DNA of 64,000 nt, taken from Tolypothrix bouteillei VB521301. GTDB lineage: Bacteria; Cyanobacteriota; Cyanobacteriia; Cyanobacteriales; Nostocaceae. Position 1 is the first letter of the stretch; every line of letters starts with the position of its first letter. The notes beneath the pieces were generated by a model. The model saw only the letters and a list, made by a program, of their open reading frames with translations. It made no database searches and was not told the DNA's origin. Positions 27,534-34,284 of the stretch are shown here, one piece after another. A program made the position numbers and the translations under genes. The DNA is taken from positions 7,340,478 to 7,404,477 of the forward strand of contig NZ_JHEG04000001.1 of the NCBI RefSeq assembly GCF_000760695.4, in the 5' to 3' direction.

Positions 27534-29741
27534 ATGCAAAACAAAGCCAGTCCACTATCGGTAATTATAGATCCTCCCGGCGTTCAACCCGCAATGCCTG
27601 GAGATACAGTTGAACTTTATATTGTTATTACCAATCAGAGCGATCGAGGTGCTGTTATTGATGTGTTTTTTGATGAAGCATCAGAAACCCTACATCAATG
27701 GAGCAACTCATCGCGAGAAAGCTTAGCACTCGGTCCTCAACAGAGTAGCGAGTTAACATTTCAGTTTAAGATTCCTACAAATACTTTACCAGGAACCTAT
27801 GACTATACTCTAGTTGTAGATGCTCCAGAACATTTTCCTGAAGACACGCCGATACAGTATCCGCGACAACTCAAAGTTATGCTCAAAGAGCATACTGTCG
27901 TTCGAGTTAACGATCCCACTTTTTCATTAAAACCAGCCAGTAACCCTCGTAACCCAATAATTCTCAAATCAAAAGAGGCTTTGCAGATAGAAGTAATGGT
28001 TGACAATCGGTCAAACCGAGTCGATCGCTTTCGTCTAGTTTGCTCAGATTTAGAAGATGATTGGTATGCAATTCGTTACCCCAATACAGGTGTAGAAGGA
28101 CCTGGTATATTAGCAGGAACAAGTGGATTAGAACTCAATCCAAATACCAGAGGAAAAATCCTGTTAGAATTAAAGCCTCCTGTCAATACTCTAGCTGGTA
28201 GTTACTCTCCAACGATTCGCTTGTACTCAGCGAACTCTCCAGATTTAGTGCTGCTAGATTTGGTATACATTCAAATTCCTCCGATACACTTACTCGATGT
28301 CGAACTATATACTCTTCGTGGAAAAATCAGTAACAGTTTTGGATTATATGAAATCAAACTGAATAACCGAGGTAACACACCACGAGATTTAAAACTTAAT
28401 ATCAAAAGCCGGGATGAAGAACAACTCTATAAATATGAATGCGATCCTCGGAAAGTCCGCCTATTCCCCAATAAAAGCACTAAAGTTAATTTAACAGTGA
28501 AACCCAGACCGTGGTGGCGACGACCGTTATTTGGTTCTGCACTTTCTCTGAATTTTCAGGTTAGTCTGCAAGATAAAGACGAATACCCTTTACCCGATAA
28601 ATTACCTGAAGGTACTTTATTATGGAACTCTCGCCCGTGGTGGCAATTTATTCCTTTTTTTATAACACTTATAGGAAGTATAGTAGGAATTGCATTTTTA
28701 ATTTGGTTCTTTTTCTTAAAACCACCTTCTCCTGCACAGTTAGTTGCTTTTTCTCCAGATAGTATTAATTACATTCAAGGTGATGAAATCCGGTTAGATT
28801 GGCAAGTTAGCAACTTTCAACAAATTTCTAAGCTAGAGATAGACAATCAAGGACAGACAAATAATCAAAGCCAAATACCCAGCGCTCCTCAGATTTTTGA
28901 TTTCCGTAAAGGAATTCCCAATAAACTCAATAATATCTGTCAAGCACAACTTAAATACTTAACCTGTTCAAACTACGATACTGGCGTTACACAGCCAGGG
29001 AGTTATACTTTTACCCTTAAACTCTACACTCAAGGACAGAATAAACCTTCTTCCACCGAAAGTATTACAGTCAAAATCAATGAAAAACCAGCAGCCCGAG
29101 TTGGGAGTTTTCAATTAGACAAAAGCCAGTACACATCAGGCGATACAATACTTTTAAGCTGGACAATTCAGAATCCAGACCAACTTGCACAACTGAAAAT
29201 TACTGGTAAATCAGATAGTGGAAGTGAGAATGTCCTTGCAACTTATACAAACGACCAATTGAAAAAGTCATGTCAACTAACATCTCAACTGCTTACCTGT
29301 ACTAAGATTTCTTTAAAGACTCCCGAACCAGGAAAATATACGTTTGCACTCCAAGCTTTTTCTCAGTCAGGTCAACCACCTAATTCTTATCAAATAGAGT
29401 CTACTATTAACATTCTACCTAAACCACTTCAGATTGTATTTTTTACGCTAAATGGTAGTCAAGAACCTAATATAGTTCTTCAACCCAATGAACCTGTGGT
29501 TTTGCAGTGGGAAGTTGAGGGTGAAGACATTAGCGTTCAGCTGACACCTTTTGGAACTGTTGCTTCTGAAGGTTCATTAAACCTAGTGGCTAATGAAGCC
29601 TTACCAAATACAATTCAATTGACAGCAACTGATAAATTCGGTCATAGTAATTCTAAAGGGTTTTCTGTGAAAGTCAGCACTCCCACTCCACTTCCATCTC
29701 CTGCTCCTTTTATGCCTCTACCAAGATTTAACAGGTTTTAA
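27534..29741 (+). CDS. Membrane-anchored Ig-like protein, partner of the WD40 protein
   Basis: 735 residues, exactly the length of the gene before it. Ig-like modules fill residues 1-365 (SVIIDPPGVQPAMPGDTVEL, TVRVNDPTFSLKPASNPRNP, LDVELYTLRGKISN). A single transmembrane helix lies at about 370-395 (WWQFIPFFITLIGSIVGIAF). Three more beta modules follow (SPDSINYIQGDEIRLDWQV; FQLDKSQYTSGDTILLSW; LQPNEPVVLQWEVEG), and a Pro-rich end. No enzyme motif is visible. It is probably co-expressed with the WD40 protein. Confidence 0.75.
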   Translation: MQNKASPLSVIIDPPGVQPAMPGDTVELYIVITNQSDRGAVIDVFFDEASETLHQWSNSSRESLALGPQQSSELTFQFKIPTNTLPGTYDYTLVVDAPEHFPEDTPIQYPRQLKVMLKEHTVVRVNDPTFSLKPASNPRNPIILKSKEALQIEVMVDNRSNRVDRFRLVCSDLEDDWYAIRYPNTGVEGPGILAGTSGLELNPNTRGKILLELKPPVNTLAGSYSPTIRLYSANSPDLVLLDLVYIQIPPIHLLDVELYTLRGKISNSFGLYEIKLNNRGNTPRDLKLNIKSRDEEQLYKYECDPRKVRLFPNKSTKVNLTVKPRPWWRRPLFGSALSLNFQVSLQDKDEYPLPDKLPEGTLLWNSRPWWQFIPFFITLIGSIVGIAFLIWFFFLKPPSPAQLVAFSPDSINYIQGDEIRLDWQVSNFQQISKLEIDNQGQTNNQSQIPSAPQIFDFRKGIPNKLNNICQAQLKYLTCSNYDTGVTQPGSYTFTLKLYTQGQNKPSSTESITVKINEKPAARVGSFQLDKSQYTSGDTILLSWTIQNPDQLAQLKITGKSDSGSENVLATYTNDQLKKSCQLTSQLLTCTKISLKTPEPGKYTFALQAFSQSGQPPNSYQIESTINILPKPLQIVFFTLNGSQEPNIVLQPNEPVVLQWEVEGEDISVQLTPFGTVASEGSLNLVANEALPNTIQLTATDKFGHSNSKGFSVKVSTPTPLPSPAPFMPLPRFNRF

Positions 29742-29790
29742 ATTTAGTACTAAGTAGCTAGGCACAAATAACCCAAACTACATTACAAGC

Positions 29791-29858
29791 AGGTAAATAG
29801 ACCTGAAATCCTTACCAATGACTAATGACGCTCCTCACTAGTTAACTTTAGTTGTGTT
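29791..29858 (+). repeat. Dispersed repeat, copy 1
   Basis: An element containing GACGCTCCTCACTAGTTAAC and a following TTTARTTGTGTT also occurs inverted at 37485-37567, with GGTAAATA at its other edge and runs of AATGAC between. It lies after the Ig-like gene and before the haem sensor gene. Confidence 0.7.
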
Positions 29859-30029
29859 AAAAAAACTAAGTTAGTGCTTAAAAGGTTTATCTAGCATTGT
29901 AAAAGCGATTAATCTTAGAGAAACTATTAAAGGAAGCAACACTTCACGTCGCGATCGCTGACTGAGATAATTTGTACTTTTGCTTCTTGAAAAGCTTGCT
30001 ATAAATTCTACATTGATTCATTAGGTCGT

Positions 30030-30971
30030 ATGCTCACTAACACACAATTATCTAACAAGTTAGACAACTTAACAAAAAATTTAAAACTGGCTAATAAGTT
30101 TAACTTTCTTCTAATACTTGTTTTTCTTGGCAGTATTATAGTCGGGGGAGTTATTTTCTCAAATATTTTGACCCAAAAAGCACAAAATGAAGTGACTGCT
30201 CAAGCCAATATTTTACTCCAAACAATGAATTCTGTGAGAAACTATACTACCGATGAGATAATACCTCTTTTTGAGAATAAATTGCAAAACAGTACAGAAT
30301 TTATTCCACAAACAGTAGCATCTTTTTCTGCAAGAGAGGTTTTTGATAATGTTCGCAAAAATGATAACTATCAAGATTTTGTTTATAAAGAAGCAGCGCT
30401 CGATCCAACAAATATAAGAGATAAGGCTGATGATTTTGAAACACAAATAATTAACCAATTTAGTAATAATGCATCAGATACAGGGCAGTCTGGTTTTAGA
30501 AACTTGCCTTCAGGAAAAGCTTTTTATATTGCTCGCCGTTTAACTCTCGATAACCCAACTTGTCTCCAATGCCATTCAACTCCAGATAAAGCTCCAAAAA
30601 GTCAGCTAGCAATCTATGGAGATAAACATGGCTTTGGTTGGGAACTTGATAAAACGCTCTTCGCTCAAATGATTTATGTTCCGGCTGATAAAATTTTCCA
30701 ACGTGCTAATCGTTCTTGGTGGTTGGTTATGACAATTGAAATCAGTATTTTTGCAATAATTATTATTGTCATTAATCTTTTACTAAGAAGGGCGGTCATT
30801 AAACCTATTATGCGAATATCAAAGCTCGCTCAAGCAGTGAGTACTGGTAAAGCAAGCTCTGATTTTGAACAAAAGTCTAATGATGAAATTGGTGTTTTAG
30901 CTGCCTCATTTAATAGAATGAAATCTAGTTTGGAAATTGCTATGAGGCTGATATCTCAAAAGAATCATTAG
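30030..30971 (+). CDS. Tll0287-like (DUF3365) haem-binding sensor with HAMP domain
   Basis: 313 residues. N-terminal membrane helix at about 25-48 (FLLILVFLGSIIVGGVIFS), an extracytoplasmic Tll0287-like domain with a CLQCH c-type haem motif near residue 178, a second helix near 233-255, then a HAMP linker (RRAVIKPIMRISKLAQAVSTGK) and a short tail. No kinase, cyclase or methyl-accepting domain follows, so output must go through another protein. It converges on the Ser/Thr kinase gene with a gap of 13 bases. Confidence 0.88.
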   Translation: MLTNTQLSNKLDNLTKNLKLANKFNFLLILVFLGSIIVGGVIFSNILTQKAQNEVTAQANILLQTMNSVRNYTTDEIIPLFENKLQNSTEFIPQTVASFSAREVFDNVRKNDNYQDFVYKEAALDPTNIRDKADDFETQIINQFSNNASDTGQSGFRNLPSGKAFYIARRLTLDNPTCLQCHSTPDKAPKSQLAIYGDKHGFGWELDKTLFAQMIYVPADKIFQRANRSWWLVMTIEISIFAIIIIVINLLLRRAVIKPIMRISKLAQAVSTGKASSDFEQKSNDEIGVLAASFNRMKSSLEIAMRLISQKNH

Positions 30972-30984
30972 TTGTACTTAATTC

Positions 30985-32652
30985 CTAACTTAAGATGCGT
31001 AGTCTAAATTCTTCAGCTATCTTAGAGTTAGGAATCTGCTTTACTAAAAGACTAACCATCTCTACTGGGGAAATTTGGGGGTAAGATGCTAGAATTCCTT
31101 GAATGAGTGAAGGAGCTATTGGACCAATTAATTGAGCTAAGTCTTCTTCACATTCACGTATAAATCGTCTATCTACTGGTTGATTTTGCCAGTTTTGTAA
31201 GCGTGGCTTGGTTTTATCAATGGGTTTTTGGCTAAACAATATTGCTTTTTTCTCAAACTCTTGTCTCTGTTGCAGAGAAAGGTAAAGCATTAAATTTTCT
31301 ACTAAGTCTTTAATATCCGATTTTCGTGTTGAGATATCTTGTATTAAGGTAGGTGCAATAGGTCCTATAACCTCTGAAAGAAGCTCAATCAGAGAATCCA
31401 TTTCTAACGATAAAATTGCATCTGAAACTTCTTGTTCGTGAGGGGTTAGCGGTCGATAAACAGTGCTTTCTTCATAATTTATTTCGAGAGGGGGTAAATT
31501 CTGGGCAATTGTTTCACCAGTCACTACTTCCTTACGAACTGTTTTATCAAAATTACTGGTTTGAGAGGGGCCTCTTGGTTGTAGAATAGTCTGCCCCCGT
31601 TCGTTTGATGAAGGACGCGCAATGGTTTTGTCCTGGGAATTTTGGGGAGAACGTGCAACAGTTTTGTCATCAGCACTATGAACGGAAGGTTTTACCAAAG
31701 GTGTTGTTTTGCCTTCTACAACCATCGCTGCTTGTAACGCCTGCTTCAATTCGTCTACCGTCGCAAAGCGGTCATCAGGCGATTTTTGCAAACACTTCAT
31801 GACTAGTGCTTCAAGTGATACTGGTAATTGTGATAAACCGGGTAGCGATCGCAATGGTACAGCAGGTTTAGTGGTATGAGCTATAGCCCAAGAAATTTCT
31901 GTCACTCTACGTGTATTGAATCCAAGACCAAACGGATCGGTACCGCTAAGCATTTCATAAATAATAATACCCAGGCTGTAAATATCCGCACGTCCATCCA
32001 GGTTCGTCATGACCTCCAACTGTTCGGGTGCAGCATAGTGATAAGTACCTAAAAACATATTTGTGAGTTTGGTATGTTCGGCAGAATCTTGCCGAATTTT
32101 GGCAATACCAAAATCTAAAATCTTGACCAGTTCTCCTAAAGTTGTAGGAACTAAAAAGATATTGTCGGGTTTTAAGTCACGATGAACTACTTGGATATGT
32201 TCGCTAACAGTCGCATGATTTCGCCATAAAGTGACTCCTGCATGAGCAAGGTGCAGACCATCACACACTTGAGAAATAATTTTAGTTGTTTGCTCTATAG
32301 ACAGCCGACCTTCACGTCGTAATAACTGTCCTAAACTGACTCCGCGTAAGTACTCCATGACATAGAAGGGATAACCTTCTTGAGTCACTCCATAATCAGT
32401 AACTTGAACAATATGGTCGCTTTTTAAAGCCGCAGACACAGCCACTTCTCGTTCAAAGCGCTTTCTTAATTCTCCTGAGGTCACTAAAGTGTCTTTGAGG
32501 AGTTTAAGTGCGACTTGTTGACCTAACAGCGTATCCATAGTAAGAAAAACATCTCCCATACCACCAGCCCCTAAACGCTTGTCTAGGCGATAACGCTGAT
32601 GGTCACCAATTGAACGACCTATCCAGGGATCTGATTGAGAAGAAGGTTTCAT
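30985..32652 (-). CDS. Ser/Thr protein kinase with C-terminal DUF8082-like repeats
   Basis: 555 residues. Kinase domain about 20-290: glycine loop LGAGGMGDV, catalytic lysine in VALKLL, HRDLKPDN near 157, DFG near 178, then GTYHYAAPEQL. All catalytic residues are present. A linker (about 320-395) repeats a Thr motif: DKTVARS, DKTIARPS, GQTILQP, DKTVRKE, GETIAQ. The C-terminus holds two IGPIAPxLIQ units (near 430 and 520). No transmembrane helix, so it is cytosolic. Two FHA proteins in the locus are likely partners, and the linker threonines are plausible phospho-sites. Confidence 0.93.
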   Translation of the reverse strand: MKPSSQSDPWIGRSIGDHQRYRLDKRLGAGGMGDVFLTMDTLLGQQVALKLLKDTLVTSGELRKRFEREVAVSAALKSDHIVQVTDYGVTQEGYPFYVMEYLRGVSLGQLLRREGRLSIEQTTKIISQVCDGLHLAHAGVTLWRNHATVSEHIQVVHRDLKPDNIFLVPTTLGELVKILDFGIAKIRQDSAEHTKLTNMFLGTYHYAAPEQLEVMTNLDGRADIYSLGIIIYEMLSGTDPFGLGFNTRRVTEISWAIAHTTKPAVPLRSLPGLSQLPVSLEALVMKCLQKSPDDRFATVDELKQALQAAMVVEGKTTPLVKPSVHSADDKTVARSPQNSQDKTIARPSSNERGQTILQPRGPSQTSNFDKTVRKEVVTGETIAQNLPPLEINYEESTVYRPLTPHEQEVSDAILSLEMDSLIELLSEVIGPIAPTLIQDISTRKSDIKDLVENLMLYLSLQQRQEFEKKAILFSQKPIDKTKPRLQNWQNQPVDRRFIRECEEDLAQLIGPIAPSLIQGILASYPQISPVEMVSLLVKQIPNSKIAEEFRLRILS

Positions 32653-33183
32653 ATAGCAAGCCTGAAAATATTTAGAATTTAATACTACTAATTAGCAAGG
32701 GAGCATCTCAATTTGGAAAAAATACGTTTGTGATTTTAATCGCAGCTATACAGGCTAAGTCCCTCCGTTGAAGCGCCTGCTATCGGTGAATTCTATTCGG
32801 AGGGCAATTGGTACTCTTTGGGATGCTCCCATTAGCAATTGTTGTAGGAGTGTTAGGTTGGAGTTTCAAAAGTTATATGAATAATTATACTAAAGAAATA
32901 AGCTGATTTTTTCAGCAATTAATGCTCTTGTTAAAGAATTAATCTTATATCTAAATATTTATATTTTGCAAGAAAAAATTATACGATTCATCTGAAATCA
33001 CAATCAAGATATATTAGACGAAAGACTAAACTTATTCTCCAAATTATTTGTTATTTATTATGGTTAAGTCTTGTAAATGCCTAAGAATTCAGGAGCACTG
33101 AAAGTTTTTCGAAAACTCTCTAGGAAGAGCGATCGCACATAAAATAATCTGTATTAAATATTCACTTTATCAAAATTTGCAAA
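32653..33183. other. Intergenic region between kinase and kinase-derived gene
   Basis: 530 bases holding the miniature element at 32699-32830. The rest (32840-33183) is AT-rich with no gene seen; a GCGATCGC site lies near 33129. Promoters for both divergent genes should lie here. Confidence 0.5.
32699..32830. mobile_element. 132-bp MITE with 8-bp target duplication
   Basis: The termini are GGGAGCATCTCAA (left) and the inverse GGGAGCATCCCAA (right), 12 of 13 matching. ATTAGCAA is present directly outside both ends (32691-32698 and 32831-32838), an exact target-site duplication. An internal inverted pair (CCCTCCG 32761, CGGAGGG 32798) is also present. It codes for nothing. The 8-bp duplication would suit an IS1595-like or similar transposase; I do not assign a family. 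Confidence 0.85.
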
Positions 33184-33795
33184 ATGGAATCTTCTTCTCA
33201 ACCAAATCCCTTGATAGATCGATTAATTGATGACCGCTTTGCAATAGTAAATGAGTCAAAACAGTCTTGGCAAGATGCGAGCGAAGTTACCGATAATACT
33301 ATTGTTCAGAGTCCTTGCTCAAAAAAGGAAGTTTCTGATGCCACTATTTTTCAGAGTAACTCCTTTCAAGAAAAAATGACCGACACCACTATGGTTCAGA
33401 GTTCTTTCTCAAACAAAGAAGTTTCTGATGCCACTATTTTTCAGAGTAACTCCTTTCAAGAAAAAATAACCGACACCACTATGGTTCTGAGTTCTTTCTC
33501 AAACCAGGAAGTTACTGATGCTACTATTCTTCAGAGTACCTCCTTTGAAGAAGAAATGACCGACACCACTATGGTTCAAAGTCCTTGCTCAAACCAGGAA
33601 GTTTCTGATGCTACGATTGTTCAAAGTACGCCTTCTAGTCAAATACCTCACTTTCGCAATATTTTAAGTCAATTTTTACTATTTTTTGAGATAGTAATTG
33701 TTATAGGTTTGGTTATATTTGGTAGCATTGGTATTTATATTCAATTCCAGCATTATCAACAAAAGATCGAGCAGAAAACAAGTAATAGAGACTAA
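33184..33795 (+). CDS. Kinase-derived membrane protein lacking the catalytic domain
   Basis: 203 residues. Residues 1-17 resemble the N-terminus of the neighbouring kinase (SSQPNPLIDRLIDD against SSQSDPWIGRSIGD). Directly after, DDRFAIVNESKQ corresponds to the kinase's post-catalytic DDRFATVDELKQ; the roughly 290 intervening residues are absent. Eight copies of a D-x-T-[IM]-[VFL]-[QL]-S motif follow at 15-residue steps. One transmembrane helix lies at about 162-185 (FLLFFEIVIVIGLVIFGSIGI), then a short basic tail. A phospho-threonine scaffold or decoy at the membrane is possible (inference). Confidence 0.75.
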   Translation: MESSSQPNPLIDRLIDDRFAIVNESKQSWQDASEVTDNTIVQSPCSKKEVSDATIFQSNSFQEKMTDTTMVQSSFSNKEVSDATIFQSNSFQEKITDTTMVLSSFSNQEVTDATILQSTSFEEEMTDTTMVQSPCSNQEVSDATIVQSTPSSQIPHFRNILSQFLLFFEIVIVIGLVIFGSIGIYIQFQHYQQKIEQKTSNRD

Positions 33796-33870
33796 AAAGC
33801 CGTACAAGTTTTTGATAGTTTTAAATAAAGATTGAGCTTTGTTTTACCCCACTTTAGCCTAAATCAACTA

Positions 33871-34038
33871 ATACCAATTTAATATGAAGCTGCATACAAT
33901 TAGCCTGCGTATAGCCCTTACGGGCATAGCCTGCGGCATCGCGTAGCGTGCGCTTTGCGCTTAGGCAGGCTTTGTTTGTATAGCCGCACTCTTCTAGAGT
34001 GCGGGCAAATAATGTGCAACTTCACATAGATTTGGTAT
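33871..34038. mobile_element. Possible MITE with TACCAA/TTGGTA ends
   Basis: The ends are inverted copies over about 23 bases (TACCAA..ATGAAGCTGCA and, inverted, TACCAA..GTGAAGTTGCA, 18 of 23 matching), flanked by TA. The interior is a GC-rich set of short palindromes (GCATCGCGTAGCGTGCG). TA-flanked elements with such ends resemble IS630-related MITEs described from cyanobacteria. One half-element with the same edge occurs near 39250. Confidence 0.55.
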
Positions 34039-34215
34039 AAATCAACTCCAGACATGATTTGCTCAATCTATAGCAATTCCCACTTCGGTAAGTTATAGAA
34101 AAAAGTAATTAACCGCAGATGAACGCAGATGGACGCGGATAAATTTGTACTTCATCAGACCGGAAAACGCTAGAAAATCTAAAATGATATAAAGAGGGTA
34201 AAAATCCTCTAACAA

Positions 34216-34253
34216 CAAAGGATTTGGTTGTACATCAAGCGCCAAATCCTTTG
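34216..34253 (-). terminator. Hairpin after the FHA-MGS gene
   Basis: Perfect 12-bp arms (CAAAGGATTTGG, 34216-34227, and its inverse at 34242-34253) with a 14-base loop, 31 bases past the stop codon of the minus-strand gene. A short, interrupted T-rich stretch follows. Confidence 0.6.
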
Positions 34254-34284
34254 CTATATTTGATTGAGTCAATAGAATTGTTAG

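Larger units (their letters stand above)
33796..34284. other. Intergenic region with repeats
   Basis: 489 bases without a gene. It holds the miniature element at 33871-34038, a repeated phrase rich in CGCAGATGAACGCAGATG near 34113-34140 and a strong hairpin at 34216-34253. Confidence 0.5.
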
